64,000 nucleotides of DNA from Holothuria scabra (GCA_037179385.1 CM074195.1:5574438-5638437), one strand, 5' to 3'; positions 1 to 13,193 are shown, numbered from the stretch's first letter. The notes: generated by a model not told the origin, from the sequence alone. Translations and numbers: made by a program.

Positions 1-530
1 AGTCTTCTTGGAACAAATTTCAATCTTCGGGAAGTAAATTTCACTATTCTCGGAGTGACTTAACACTCTAATGGAGTAAATATACACTTTTCACTCGATT
101 GAAGAGTGGTTAAGTTCATTTCTTTGGTTTTTAAAGCGTACAATATTTCAATCAAAATCCATAAAATGTAAAATTTTGTACACTTCAAAAACAAGAAGAG
201 TGAATTTTCACACATCAGAAAAGTGAAAGTTGTAAAGCTCACTCCAAAAGAGTGGAAATCCATTCCAAGAAGAATGACATTCCATCCGAAAGACGAAGTT
301 TCACTTTTGATAGAGTGCTCACAGGGCAGGGACCACTCTTTAAAAATGAATGGTCCCTGACAACATTTTCATTCTTCTTGAATGAATTTGACTCTTTTGG
401 GAGTGAATTTCATTATCCTCAGATTAACTAAACACTCTAATGGAGTGAATTCACACTTTTCACTCAATTAAAGAGTGACTTACTTCACTCGTTTGTTGCA
501 TAGAGTGTACAGTAGATGGCACCATATAGG
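1..530. repeat. GAGTG/CACTC-rich repeat block, cut by window start
   Basis: The block is dense in gagtg and cactc words forming many short dyads. A stretch beginning aacactctaatggagt is present near 65-113 and again near 430-478 in the same orientation, about 365 bp apart, and a short dyad is built on ggacca/tggtcc near 329-358. No reading frame looks like a protein. It resembles the body of a dispersed repeat, but its left boundary is outside the window and no family can be named. Confidence 0.5.
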
Positions 531-824
531 CCTTACAGTGTGCAGAAAATGACGTTTCCACATTGGCAAGTTTTAAATGGAAGTGACAACTACTGGATAT
601 ACCGAAACAGGTGATGACCATAAGCCAGTTCAGAGTAAGAAGTGTGCACGCTCAGAAGGGAACTCTAAAGTATGAATGTGAAATGGATCGTTCAGTCCCT
701 GTTGCACTTTTCGTTCAAACTTTCAGAACTGATTGAAAACTGAACGTAATTCATTTCTGGATTACTTCATTGTTCTACTGATGTTGTTGATACTTTCTAT
801 TGTACTAATGAAACCAAATAAAAA

Positions 825-857
825 AAAAAAATACACACACACACACAAACACACATT
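825..857. repeat. A-run followed by (AC)n microsatellite
   Basis: A run of A is followed by alternating ac dinucleotides. Simple repeat with no other content. Confidence 0.85.
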
Positions 858-1076
858 TTTATGTTTACAGCTGGGACGGATCCAGAATTTTTGTTAGGGG
901 GTGCATACACTTAAGTCTTGTAGTGTCCTACATGGCAAGCTGGGCATCCTTGTTTTAGGATCCTTGATTTGGGATAAAACAGCATGTGCAATGAAGCAAC
1001 AGTAGGGCCAATGCACAACTGACGGGTGTGGATTCTGACATTTGAAAGGGGATGGGACTGAAACTGACCCACTTGA

Positions 1077-1200
1077 AGGCCCAATCTTCCCATACCAAAC
1101 AGTTCCAAGTCTCCTAACCTACTCACCTATGCCGACCCAAAGAATGAGATTTTTTGAGGACTACTAGAAAATTGTAGTTTGGGATGAGAGAATAAAGGCT
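1077..1200. mobile_element. TTAA-flanked MITE, 124-bp internally deleted copy
   Basis: The left end reads aggcccaatcttcccatacc and the right end, read inward, agcctttattctctcatccc. It is flanked by TTGA on the left and TTAA on the right. Both ends match the terminal inverted repeats of the ~297-bp elements at 11270, 12897 and 57826, so this is a short derivative of that family. TTAA targets are typical of piggyBac and Kolobok-type DNA transposons; assignment to either is inference. Confidence 0.6.
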
Positions 1201-1272
1201 TTAAACAATATCACAGATTCACATTAATGCTAATTTTGCAAATTTTGATGAGGTTTCTATGCATGACAACAT

Positions 1273-1333
1273 TGTATGTGTGTGTGTGTGTGTGTGTTTT
1301 TTTTTTTTTTTGCATTAGAAAAAGAAAAAAAAA
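1273..1333. repeat. (TG)n microsatellite with T and A runs
   Basis: Alternating tg dinucleotides run into a T tract, followed after a few bases by an A-rich tract. Low-complexity sequence. Confidence 0.85.
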
Positions 1334-2984
1334 ACTGCCCTGAAGTCCTGTTTGCATAAAAAGAGAACACTCAAAAGCAATGACCAATCTTACTTCCAAG
1401 GAGATAAAATTAAATACCAGCATATGCTGCACGAAGCCCATTTTGCTCAAATGCATTACAACATTTTCCAACTCATTGATGAAAACATTCTAAGCTACAT
1501 ATGGGGTATATATTTCTACACACCAATCCCTTTTCATCCTAAAATATACATACACAATCTGATGTCTATTCGTGTTATTAATATCTGACTTTACATTGCC
1601 ACTGTGCAGCCTATGCCTCCAAAAACCATATGATAGCATGAAGAGATAGTTCCTCCATGCAAAGAGAACCTCCCCTTTCCTTAGCTAATTTGAAGTTCTC
1701 ACGCAGGACAAAAGATATTTCTGACAGTCACTGTGGTTTTTGTGTGCAGCTTCTTTAATAGGAGAAAACAGCACTGCCTCTATTGTGGTGGTCACTTCAG
1801 CAGCTCTATGGCTGAAGGCACACACAAAATGCCATTAAAATTGTTTTAATTCAAGGTTTCTGTTGTGTATGTGCTTTTCCCCCAAACTCCCTTGTTTAGG
1901 GATTTATGAGCCCTACACTTACATGCTATTTACATTATGCAACCCTTCTTAATTGGCATTCAAATACAAGGACACAGACAGCCAACCAAATCATCAGAAA
2001 ATGTCAGAAAACTGTCTGTGGCAAGTAAAGAATGCAAGGGTGCCTTTCGGGTTCTTTCTGTGTCCAGCTTATCACACTGATGACTTGCCAAAGGATTACA
2101 GCAGACAAGCAGAGTTACTTAATGTATTTAGTATAAAGTGAGGAAGGGTAATGTAGATGACAGGTATCAAATTTGAAAAGTAGCTAAGGCATTTTTCCAC
2201 CATATACCACACCAAAGTTAGAACAGGTATCTATCTATTTCAAATGCTTGTCAACAGGTTGTAATCAAAGCCCCCACCATCCCCTACCCCCTACTGCCAC
2301 CCCTGCCCCCTCACCCTTACTGCTATTCACAACTGAAAAAAATACAACAAAGAAAACAGAAAGACTGCAAAATTTTTTTGGCACACTCTGGGGGGAGTAT
2401 TCTTAAAGCATATGTATGAGATAATGAATGGCTGTTTCAGTTGGGCGTAATGTAGCTTACTATCTAAGTAATTATTCAAAAAAAAAAAATATATGCATCC
2501 ATTTTGTAAACAACTGCTTCAGTTCTGTTTTTGCAGAACACATTGTTATGCACAAAATATCACTTTGTTGTCCAAAACCGTCCATGTTTTTTTAAAGTTT
2601 GACCATAGCAATACAGGTCATGAATCTGAATGGAGTCACCCGTCCCATCATGCCATAGTTCACCCCCGTTATATTCCTAAACAACATTTCTACTGGCACC
2701 AGCCAGGACCTAATAAGCGAGTTCAGTAATTCATTTTGTTGGCTATGCAAGTGCACTCATCCTCCAAACTGCCGGAATAAACAATTAAACCAATCCCCCA
2801 CCTGCACCACATATTCCAAAATTTTGCCTTTACATGAAAATTTTGTGAAATCATTCTCTCTTAATCCAACCAATAACACAAGGAAGGATCTAGAGTATGG
2901 TTTTGTGTAGTGGATTCTGTCTAAATTGTCTTTTTTGGTGTAAAAATGTGCACTTTCATATGCCTTGAAGTAGGATAGAGACCA
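1334..2984. other. Unassigned AT-rich sequence
   Basis: I see no exon with splice sites, no RNA gene and no clear element. There is a C-rich patch near 2270-2310. Open frames are short and have no recognisable content. Confidence 0.5.
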
Positions 2985-4003
2985 CCTGCTTGTTTGCATT
3001 AATCTATCATTGTTTCAGCATGTACATAAATATTGGTTTCACACACACATATTTGCTATAAGAACAAATGCATTATTTCCCCTTAATCAGGCTATTTCAG
3101 ATATTCTCTGAAAAATGTTGCAATCACTTTATATGTTTGTGTGGAAGGATGGTGTCCAATTTAAGATGTTCAATTTGATACTTAGCAAGTCTAATTGTTA
3201 AACAGATTTCAATTTGTTTCCTTCCTGAAATTTTCTCTCGACATGGCACTTATATCAAAGAAAGAGATTATTCATTTTTAATTGGTCAAAATACTGAAGT
3301 CCTACCACACATTAAATGGGAAAATATCAGAAGTCTCCTGGGTGGGGGGTTCTTTTGTTTTCCCCTTCCCAGAGGGACCTAAAGGGAGGGTTTTCCTAAT
3401 TATTTCAGCATTCTTTGGAATGCAATTTTAATGGAAAACATTGCATAGGTTTTTGAACTGTAATATCATTTTTTGAAACAGTTTTATATATTTCACTCAG
3501 TGGACATGCAAGGAGTTTTTTTTTTTTGGTAAAAGAGGGCTCACACATATATTTTAGTCCGTCCTCCCCTGCCCCTACTCACTCAACCATTTTTCTAGTA
3601 TCTGTTAGTAGAGTATGTACACGGACTTATATACATGGACAGAGCATGTAACATGTACATCCTCTCCGTAGATGGTCCCCACCGACTGAGAGAAAAAAGG
3701 CGCACCAAGATGGCTGCCGTGAACCTATAAATCGTCTGATTTGAGGATGACTCTGTCATATTTTAAACAAAAGTTAAACTTGAATGGGGAAATATTGTAT
3801 TCCTGCAATAAGTGAAGTGATTTTGACCTCAGCTTGTCATATTTCAAAAATATTCCAACTTTTTTACAAAATATGGTGATATACTTAAGCATGTCCAAAC
3901 TTTCACACAAGAACATAGCAGACAGTCATCTTGATGCGCTTTTTCTCACGTGTACAGTAGCGACAATGTACCCTGCAGTATGCTCTGTCCATGTATAGGA
4001 AGT
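2985..4003 (+). repeat. ~1-kb unit, inverted copy of 13723-14760, ending in a MITE
   Basis: From about 2985 to 3620 this stretch is the reverse complement of about 14110-14760, diverged but colinear for over 600 bp; for example the ggaaaacattgcatagg stretch has its complement in the other copy. The match continues through the inverted-repeat element at 3628-4003 and stops at that element's outer edge, where the two flanks become unrelated. Confidence 0.7.
3628..4003. mobile_element. Foldback MITE, copy A of the ggacttcctatacatggac family
   Basis: The ends are ggacttatatacatggaca and, read inward from the right, ggacttcctatacatggaca. Inner arms carrying gcgcaccaagatggctg and its inverse give long terminal inverted repeats around a ~200-bp core. 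The full family members at 13723 and 33949 are 391 bp. No target-site duplication is visible here because the left flank belongs to the larger duplicated unit. Confidence 0.7.
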
Positions 4004-4084
4004 CCGGGGAATTAACGCACTCGCTTATTATGGGTATGTGTAGGTGTCAAAATATATGAATGGAAAGGAGAGTCCATGTAAATG

Positions 4085-4258
4085 GGGTGACTCCCTTATA
4101 GGGGGGTGGGGTGTGGGGGGTCAGAACCCCCATGACCCAACCTTGCGATGCAAAGAATACCTAAAATAGCTGTTTTTTCTCTCTATCCTTAGACTTTTCC
4201 CTCATTTCGTGCCCCCCCAACCCCCTCCCATGACACAATCCTGGCTACGCGCCTGGTA
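4085..4258 (-). mobile_element. Copy of the CAGTGGCGTagccagg-type MITE
   Basis: Read on the minus strand it starts ccaggcgcgtagccaggat and continues through ...tcatggg and G-rich sequence to a gggttctgacccc-like stretch, matching the element at 47609-47799 in order. The left end is degraded and no target duplication is seen. Confidence 0.5.
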
Positions 4259-6034
4259 GGAGACAATTTGAGCGAGGGGTATCTCAAATCATTGTGGTAT
4301 GACACATCTTCAACCTCCTTCAGTGTTAGTGACATGCTGTGACATCGCATCTTGAAAAAAGCATCATAGACACCCCAGTACATCAAAGGTGGTATGGACT
4401 GTAACTAATACCTGAGTTTGTTACATGATCTGTGACCTCAAATGAGCTATCCTTTCATTGTGTTCACACTGGGTGAAAAGCAATTTACACATGCTGACTG
4501 ACCTGTTAGCTAACCTCAAATGTTACGTAAATTTTTGTGTATTGAAACACATCTTTAATTGTCAATCAAAAAATCAGATATGAAACTTGACTTAATCAAG
4601 TCTGCATGTAGTGGGCTTCTTTTCCTCCCTGAAGTGATAAGAGGTAATCAGGCAGAGAGGAAGAATGTATCAAAAAGTAAGAGGGAGCGTTTCATCATGA
4701 ATTTCTTCTCTAATACAACTAGCAAAAAGGGAAAGAGGGCCGAAACAGAGTAAGGGAGAATTAAAAAATAAGCAATTAAAAAATAAGCAAGAATTTTTGA
4801 CAAAACTGAAGCTTTGCTTGTATATAATCCCCTAACTAAACACTTTTAAGCTGCCTTACATAATAATATAATATATACATATATATGAATATTCATGAAT
4901 ATATACCATTCACTTGTTAAGTTAGTTTGCAATCAACACACAATATAGACAAATTTGAAATTGTATAAAAAATTTCAACTTCACATAGAAAATTTAATAC
5001 TGTGATATTTTACATTCTCTTTGTACATTAACAGCAGTGTTTAAATATTTACACTAATATAGTTTACACATCTTAGTTTTATACAACTGAAAAAATTTGC
5101 ACCTCACAAAAAAAAAAAAAAAGAAACAAGATTCACACACATCATAAAAAAGGAAGAAGTTAACAGTTTTAGTTTTTCTGTAAAGAAGAAGTTTGAAAAT
5201 ATTTGAAAAAAAAATACAAACAAAGGCATTTTGAAATTTAATTAAAGGCTTCCTTTTCCCCAAATTTGAAGATATGCAGAACTACCTCAAAGAATATGTA
5301 ATTTAAACAATAGATATCATAACTGTTATTTCAATTTACTGTTTCTGATGATAGGCCAAAAAAAGAAGTTAAAAAAAATCTCCATGGAGAAGTAAAGCGC
5401 AGGTCATACAGCTATGACTACCAAAGACTCTCGATTTGCATAAATCAAAGACACTTCTTTGGTTAGTCTTGGCAGCATGACCCAGCTTTAAAATGCTCCA
5501 ATTGCATCCGACTACAAGATAACATGTTCATAAGGACAGACCATTTGTGACCAGAAGTATTCACACCACCAAGACCCCATTTATTACATTTTCGAACATT
5601 TCACGGATAAACAATGATAACAGATATTATTTAACATTTGAATGAAAGGAACAGAAACTGTAACTGTGATGCCATTGTCTTAGCTAGCTGTTGTCCACAC
5701 AGAAGAGGCTGAAAATGCAACCCCCATCCAGTGAGTCTTACCTCACGCATGGTCAAGTGGTTAATCTTGCCAAACACTTACATGACTTTGCACACCACAA
5801 CTCAACTTGATCGCCGGTTCTCCAACAGTCGTGTAATGTGCGTGAGTTTATGATTGCGATTGGCAGTTGCAAGACCAGTTCCAAGTTGCACTGACTTCAG
5901 TTGGGAAGAACCAACATGTTGGTTCTTCCTGTCAGACAGACTGAAGTTGGTGCTACTTAAAAGAAGTCTTAACATTGCCAATCACATTTGTAGCGATGAC
6001 CGAGTCGAGTTGCAGTGTTCAAAGTCGTGTAGTG
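4259..6034. other. Unassigned AT-rich sequence with A/T runs
   Basis: No coding exon or RNA gene is recognised. The region includes several homopolymer A runs (near 5108-5122) and an alternating AT patch near 4860-4905. Part of the untranslated 3' end of the CAMTA gene could lie here or anywhere below 20313, but nothing in the sequence proves it. Confidence 0.4.
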
Positions 6035-6275
6035 TGCAGCTAACTTTAGAGGGTCGGACTTGTAGCTGGGAGGTCTGGAGTTCCACTCCTCGCCAGGTCA
6101 TACTTAAACCTTTAAAGGTAGAACCTACTGGCAATTATTCTTAATTGATGCGAAGTCTAAGCAATGGAGTAGGGAAAACAAGCCAGTGAGCCATAACTCG
6201 AAAAAAGTGTCATGGCCACCCTGAGTTAAACCAATTGGTTAAAAACAGAGCAATAAAAATCAATCAATCAATTAT
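6035..6275 (+). mobile_element. tRNA-derived SINE, copy 1 (second head type)
   Basis: It has a tRNA-like head with ggaggtctggagttcc-type box B sequence. The shared body follows (agcaatggagtagggaaaac, then aagccagtgagcca, then accaattggtt). The tail is a (caat)n-like repeat. The same body recurs about ten times in the window. Confidence 0.75.
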
Positions 6276-8528
6276 TCAATAATATCAATTATTAGTGTAA
6301 CCAAGTCAGTATGGGCTATACAATTGGCCTTCGTGAGACACACACGTAAAAAATTACAAACATGTTTGAATAAATGATGAAGACTTCAACAGACCATTTA
6401 GAAAATATTTCTGTGCAATGCATCATGTATTTTGTGAAATGTAAAAGTGTCATTTGAGTCTTCATGGAAGTTGCGAAATCAATAGACTTTAACTAGGGAC
6501 TACGTCATGAAGTATTGCCAACACTCACTGGGCAGCCATGTATATATACTCACGCATAAACAGGAAAATAGAATTTTCTAATTTGTCTACTTTGATAGTC
6601 TTCTGAAAAGAATATTCCACGGACTGTCACAGATCACATTGGTCTACCTAGACATCTGAAGCATGTGTAGCGAAGTTGGGCCAAACATCAACCCAACATA
6701 GCTCTGAAAATTGAAAGCCAAGGCAAACTCAGCTGTGAGAACCCAGATAATGCAGAACTGCAAATTGAACACTAGATACAAACCTTAAAGGTAAAGAGCA
6801 GTCCCCCAAAAACTTATTTCGAAGGAAAAGCTAAATAACACAATTTTCATCTTATTTCTCTTCCATGTATCTTTAATTACATTTTATGATTAAACTATTG
6901 CATATTCAAGGTAAACCAATCAGTTATTTCTGGTGAATTTCACATTTTAAGAGAAAAAACACTGTCACATGACTCCCAACAGCCAATCATGAAACTGGAC
7001 AGTCTGCTACACTTCTTCAATTTGGGATGACTGCCCCTGCCCTTTAAGCTTGCTAAAACTCAACTGTTTGCAATTTTATTAATGGCCCAGGCATCACAAA
7101 TGTTTGCTACGGCAAGAGTGGTATCACCTCACCTAGCTGTTTCCACACACATCCTGGCTGCATCACAGCTGGTTCAACTGCTCAATACAAAGAATTAAGG
7201 GAATTCAAACTGGGGTTGAGTGTGTTTTTGAAAGGGTTATGTCAATGTTCCCAAGGTGTTCTTTTCTCGAGGTTCAATGCTTCCTGAATCTTGGGAACAT
7301 TCGCACTACTGGAAAAATCGAACCTCTGGAATAACGAACCTTGCAATCCTCACCGACACATCGAAATACACATTGAACCCTGGGAACATCGGGTAGACCC
7401 TGTTTTTGACTAAGAGATAAATCTAAATTTATAACAAATTGTTTTAAAACAACCAAAACTATTGCTGCTATGTGCATTTCACACTATTTCTCACAAAATG
7501 CCCTCCCCAAAGTGCAACCAACTTTAAAATCAAATTATTCAAGGCTCTCTATTTGAAAACACCTTTTGGCTCAATTCAAGTTGTGCTGTTCTGTACATAA
7601 CATAAGCAATGGTACCACAAAATGGAAGCACTAGCAGAAAAGGAATTTTGAGTTTCGCTTTGAAGAGTTAAAGGTGCATTACAAAGAAAATATATCTGTT
7701 TATATACAGCAATGATCAAACATTTGCTGAAGCTATTTTGGGGGTCTGCCCCAGAATCTGCATCTGACAGCTATCAATAAACTCCCAGATTGAATTGACC
7801 TCGATCCACAAAAAAGTGTTTTGTAGGATATGACTATATGTACTACATCTTAGAGGGCTTTCTGAAGCTGCACATTGAGTTACATAGTGAAATTCACCCA
7901 ACGTGTTTTTCAAACTGAACATTAAGTTTTCTTCACATACAAATAACAAACAGAAAATTCTAACGTCCTACATACAAATAAATATTTCTTGAGGGAGAAT
8001 TCAGCAACTAGATTTTTTTTTTAAATTTTAATGACCAGGCACTTTTTGAAATTATGCACAAAACCATTACAAGCAGCCCAACAAAAAATTCAAACTTAGA
8101 ACCTTTGAGTGTAAATATTGGATGTGGCACTTTACTAATCATGTTTTTAGAAAAGGATTGTAATGTGGCAGCAACCTTCAATATTGTAGCTATTGTTATC
8201 AAACACTGTCCCTTTAAAGGACTATTTGCTTAAACGTACCTGGCCCTTTAAGCCCTGAATTTCTTTCCTATGTATTAAGCTTTCATTGTGCCTCAAGTGT
8301 TATAATATTTTTCTTAATTTGTAAGTCTTCTTTCATGGCCAATCATATTGACAACATTTTGTTCTTTTAAGGATTTTGGAAAACAAACATTAGCAAGATT
8401 GCAATTGTTTTTCCCAATACGGCAATTTGGGACAATTACACACAAACAAAAGACCCTGTTCAGAGAAACAATGTTTGTGTACTTGTCTACTTGATTGATA
8501 ACTGTTCCTTTAAGGTGCATTCTTTTGC
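6276..8528. other. Unassigned sequence with short dispersed-repeat fragments
   Basis: No gene is recognised. The stretch near 8025-8100 (gaccaggcactttttgaaat) resembles 45115-45170, so at least part is dispersed repeat. Confidence 0.4.
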
Positions 8529-8810
8529 ATTACATAAAATAGCACTTAGTAAAATTGTCTACCACTACACAGTCTAAAACCCGACTTTTAGGCCATTAAG
8601 TCGGGTATTTACTTAATGTTTACACCTATGGTTTATAGCTACTCCAACCTTAAAATCAATAAAAAATATGATAAAACCCAGTAAGCATTGGATTGGCCAT
8701 AACTGTGGGTGTTAACAATCAATTAAAAACCCAACTTACCACCCAAAAGTCAAGTTTTAGGCTGCTTAGTGGTAGGCAGTTTTAGTAAGGGCTATTTCAT
8801 GTAATGGTAA
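8529..8810. mobile_element. ~280-bp inverted-repeat MITE, uninterrupted copy
   Basis: The left arm (attacataaaatagcactta ... agtctaaaacccgactttt) and right arm (aaaagtcaagttttaggct ... taagggctatttcatgtaat) are inverted repeats of roughly 60 bp. The same element occurs at about 33850-34510, where a second MITE has inserted. The present copy keeps the empty site near 8623-8632. Confidence 0.75.
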
Positions 8811-9718
8811 GCAACTTTCTTCCAGTGATACATTATCGATAATTCTCAGTGTCTCATAAGGGTTAATAGTAATACTATGTTGATCGAGAAAGTTGGCAGA
8901 GCTGATATTTGGGGACCTGAGATCTGAATGAGCATAATTCTACAGAACAGAACAATGTGGTTTCAAAATTCACTCCCAGCTGTAGTTTCTGGATCATATA
9001 AATTTTGCAAAACTGTTATATAAACTTGTAGCCTAGAGAGAATGATATAGCATAACAGATATATGCTTTTTTGCTGAAACATTAAAAATATTATAATGCT
9101 GTCACAATTCAACAATGTGCTATTAAGCAAGTCCACGGAACTGAGCTTTTGTTCATCATCACCATGGCAACACTGGTATGAAAAACTCCTTTAAAAAAAT
9201 TTGAAGTTTCTTCTGCGATGACTTCATTGCACTACCACATCTTCTTAGCCCTCTTTATCATGATCTCTGTGAGATGCTAGGACTTCTGCAATCTGTTGGA
9301 TAAACCATAAACACACAGTTTGAAACTTCAATCAGTTCAAAGCCCTGATAGATGGGGGGGGGGGTGTGGAATATACCGTGATATTTCAGTCATGTTGTAA
9401 GAAGTGACTTGAAGGTGTGGATTTGAATCATGTTTGAACCGCATTTAGAACAAAATTTGAACTTAAAACTGCTTTTGCAACAATTTTTGAACTTTGCTTC
9501 CTTATCCAGTTGACACTGTATGACACATGTGTATTGGTGTGTCATTAAATCTTATATGACTTGCTCACAACATTTAATAAAGTTCAATATGGTCTTTGGT
9601 CCCTTGTCTGTGTTGTTTGACACTCATATCTTCAGGAATGTCCAGAGGTTGACAGTAACTTTATATCTCCCTCACATCTCCCTTGCTCACCAAGTAAAGA
9701 AGCTAGCAAAAGAAAGTG

Positions 9719-9786
9719 GCATTGCTAAAATTTTGTGAGGGCACCCTCCCACAAGAGAGGGCGTCCTCACAAAATTTTAGCATTAC
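9719..9786. repeat. Near-perfect hairpin, 30-bp arms and 8-nt loop
   Basis: The arm 9719-9748 pairs with 9757-9786 with only a few mismatches; the core gctaaaattttgtgagg is perfectly inverted. It could be a tiny palindromic transposon relic, or a hairpin RNA if transcribed. Nothing around it shows a promoter. Confidence 0.8.
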
Positions 9787-9831
9787 CAATCATGCAACAG
9801 GAGGTAAGACAGGTGTCACAAAAGGTTTTAA

Positions 9832-10225
9832 AGGCCAAATCCTCTAACCACAAACATTTCCAATTCTCCTTACCTACTTACTTAAGCCCCTCCCACAACT
9901 GTCTAAAACTCATCCTCTTCCAGAAAAAAAACTCAATTTATTGCTTCAGGGTGAGTATACAAGATCCCAATTTGTATTCAAAACAGTGCAGTAAATGCTG
10001 TGCAATAAGAACTATGGTACTCTCTCTGCATTTTTTGAACTTGTTGTAAGTGTCTTTGGATAAAATTTTTTTGTTTGCCCTATAGATTATTTATGCCAAG
10101 TGGGATAATTGTACTAAAAAATGCAGTGATCACCCTATTTAGACCCTTTTGCAACTCTACTACAAGAACTGTGCCAATTGAGAATTCTGCAGACTTCTAC
10201 AAAAATTGTAATTTGGTTGAGAGTT
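9832..10225. mobile_element. TTAA-flanked MITE, diverged copy
   Basis: It is preceded by TTAA at 9828-9831 and begins aggccaaatcctctaacc. The interior (cttacctacttacttaagcc, then gcttcagggtgagtatacaa) matches the copies at 11270 and 12897. The right terminus is degraded and its position is approximate. Confidence 0.6.
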
Positions 10226-11265
10226 GATAACTCTACCATTTCTAAACAAACTGGGACAAAATTCTTGTAAATTCTGATTCTTGTGCTTCTGTCTGAATCC
10301 CTAAGACCTATGTATGGCCTGGGCTGTTCTCTCTTCACCAAGTAGGGGTGGAGTTAGAAGATGGGGTGGAGTAAGAAGATGGTGTGCGGTGAGGAGATAA
10401 AGTGGGATGCAGAAATGGGATGGGGTTGGGATTAAACAACCCCTATGTACACAAATTCAACACTGTTAAAGGAAAGATGAAAAATCACAGACATCTAGCA
10501 ATAACATAGAGCATTGGGTACACATTGGTACCCATATACATGTAAACAAGTTTACAGAAAATTGAACAAGTGGTTATCTTACCGTTTCAATATCATTTTA
10601 TTTAACTTAACTGTGATCCAATTGACTCAATAAACCAAAACATTAAGATGAAAAGGTCCCAATTTTACATAATGGCATTCCATGCAATCGTTGTAGTTAA
10701 CAGATTACAAATTATTCTGCTGTTTTTACAAACTGAATATTCCTTCTTTCGGTTCAAATTCCAATGAAACTAACTAAGAAACTAGTTGAAGACTTAATTA
10801 AATGCTGGCCAGTAAAACCCAGTTGATCTAAACACAGCTTTGGATAAATTCAACTGTAGTAACCCAGTTCAACCAAGTTGGTTTAAAATGAAAACCTGCC
10901 CCCCCCCCCCCAACCTGTTCAACCCAGTGGAATTGGTTAATTTGTTAACTGGGTGCAACTTGAGTCAGAATCATTGGGGTTGTGCAGTGGTCACTGTTAA
11001 ATAAAAAATGATCACTTCTTTTCTACAGCTGACTGCCTCTCTACAAATAACCCAAAATTGAGAATAAGGTAATGGCATTTTGAGGAAATATGCCTGCTGG
11101 GTAGAACTAAGATATGATTCTAATCCGAGAGATATAAATACCATTTTCCATCTCAATTGAACAATCTTTATTGCCCTTTGGTAAAAGAAAACAAATTTGA
11201 TCATACTGTTGAGCTGATTGCTAGCTCATGATTGTAACCTGAGAATGAACATGTGTGTGCGATCA
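10226..11265. other. Unassigned sequence
   Basis: No gene or element is recognised. There is a run of C near 10900-10910 and a purine-rich patch near 10345-10430. Confidence 0.4.
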
Positions 11266-11269
11266 TTAA

Positions 11270-11566
11270 AGGCATATTTTCATCATCCCAAACAGTTCCA
11301 ATTCTCCCAACCTACTTACTTCTAGCCCCTCCCACATTCATCTAAAACTCATCTTTATCCAGACACAATCCAAGTTTATTGCCTCATGGCTTGTCCCAGT
11401 GACCATACAAGTCCATAATGTGTAATCAAGACACTCTCAGTGCCCATGCTGTGTAATTTAGCTATGATGCATTGCTTGAATGTGATGCCAATCAAAGAGC
11501 TAAACCAATTGAGAGTTTTGATATATGCATACTGAAACTGTAGTTTAGGGTGACGAATGACTGCCT
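11270..11566. mobile_element. TTAA-flanked MITE, 297-bp copy
   Basis: TTAA occurs on both sides (11266-11269 and 11567-11570). The ends are inverted: aggcatattttcatcatccc on the left and aggcagtcattcgtcaccct when read inward from the right. The family has the core cctacttactt...cccctcccac and agagctaaaccaattgagag. Confidence 0.75.
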
Positions 11567-11624
11567 TTAAGCACCCTTTATGGCTTGAATTAAAAGAAGG
11601 GTTTAAGGTCACAACAGGATTTGG

Positions 11625-12185
11625 TATGTTACAGGGATGCTTATTCTAAGCATTTTGGTGAAATTTCCATTGAAATCCGATGTGTTGCTGTCAAGATATG
11701 ATCACATAAAGTTTTCACCTTTTCAACAAAAAGTGAACTTGAAGCAAGCACACATGAGATCATACCGCTACACTTATTGGCAGTCTTTTGTTTTTCTTAA
11801 AAATTTAGAGCCGATTTTGTCTTACAACCCCATATTTTACTAAAATGTGATTGCACAAGTGTCATGAGAATTTTACAAACTGCATCCACACGGGGAGGTC
11901 CTATTCATATGAAGGTGAAGTTCAACACAACAGTCTGATACAACAAAGCGAAGCAAAGCATTCCTTGTCAATATAAGGAAGTGATATGAGCTCTGCTGCC
12001 CTCAAACTCACTTTGGGAACACAAATCTAAACATTTCATTTACTGATATCTCAAGAAATACATGTGCGATTTGAATAGAATTTTCACCACATGGTGTAGA
12101 TTTCGTTCATGTTTCATACATGAAAATTTAATTTTTGCTTTAACTTCCCTTTTACTTTAAAAACTTCGAAATTCTTCAGAATCCC
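11625..12185 (+). repeat. ~540-bp dispersed repeat, direct copy of 52125-52640
   Basis: Many matching blocks occur in the same order as 52125-52640: agcattttggtgaaat, aagcaagcacac, ggggaggtcctattc, aaagcattccttgtcaat and ggaagtgatat. A partial copy lies at 45600-45720. No coding frame is conserved between copies. Confidence 0.75.
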
Positions 12186-12896
12186 TTTAATAAAAGTGTC
12201 CATCAAATGTTAATACACTGTCACATCCACTACAGTAGTATGTGATCAGCACTTCTTGGGCAATTAAGCTGATCACACAAACATGAACAGGATCTCAAAT
12301 ACAGTTCCAATTCATCATTATGTTCAAAAACTGTAAATGCTGTACTAAGAGGAGTGCTCTTTTGAAAGAGATAATTGGCACCTGACCCTATTCCTCCTAT
12401 CCTGGATTCCTTGCCCTTAAATAATAAGTTGTAACAGACAAGACCAAACAAAGAATCACTTGTATGTGTAACTGCTTGCAAGCAATCATCTCACATTGTG
12501 TATCAGTGGACTGAGTGACACTGAACAAAACATTTATGTTCATCTTCTTTTCTGTCTTTTACTTGTCCTGCTCTACACTCCTTTTCATTTGCATCTAAAG
12601 GCAAATCTGTTTTGCAGGCCTTTATTAAATAAAGCTTTTCTTTTTTTCAGATCTTCCTCACTTTGCCAATGTTGCTATTGTATCTTAGGAATTTGTATTT
12701 TGTGAGTGTGTGTGTGACTGAAAGTGAATTTTAAGCAAAAGAAACAAAAGAAGAAGGACATATTTTCAAAAGACTGTCAGCATCAAACAGCATTATGAGG
12801 TAATAACCTAGATGAGTAACTGTAAAACTTAAATCCTTTGAGATCCGAGATTTACATCAATTTATCACAATTGTGTAACTCAAATCAGAGTGTTGA

Positions 12897-13193
12897 AGTC
12901 CTGATCCTCTCCCCCAAACAGTTTTAATTCTCCTAACCTACTTACCTAAGCCCCTCCCACAAACGCTTAAAATCAATTCTTTTCCAGACACAATTATTCT
13001 TATTTTATTGCTTCAGGGTGAGCATACAAGACCCCAATGTGCAATTAAAACACTCTCAGTGCAGTAAAGGCTGTGTAATGTGGCCATGATGCTTTGCAAT
13101 GCTTGAACTAACTGTCAATCAAAGAGCTGAGCCAATTGAGAATTTCTGTAAACCACTACAAAAATTGTTGTTAGAAGTGAGAGGTTTGGTCCT
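12897..13193. mobile_element. TTAA-flanked MITE, 297-bp copy
   Basis: The left flank is TTGA (12893-12896) and the right flank TTAA (13194-13197). The ends are agtcctgatcctctccccc and, inward from the right, aggaccaaacctctcacttc. The same length and core as the copy at 11270 confirm the family boundaries. Confidence 0.75.

Noticed and set aside
12230..12481. Minus-strand open frame as a possible CAMTA 3' exon or small gene
   Set aside because: No family motif, no matching acceptor phase, and it sits between repeat copies; likely chance.
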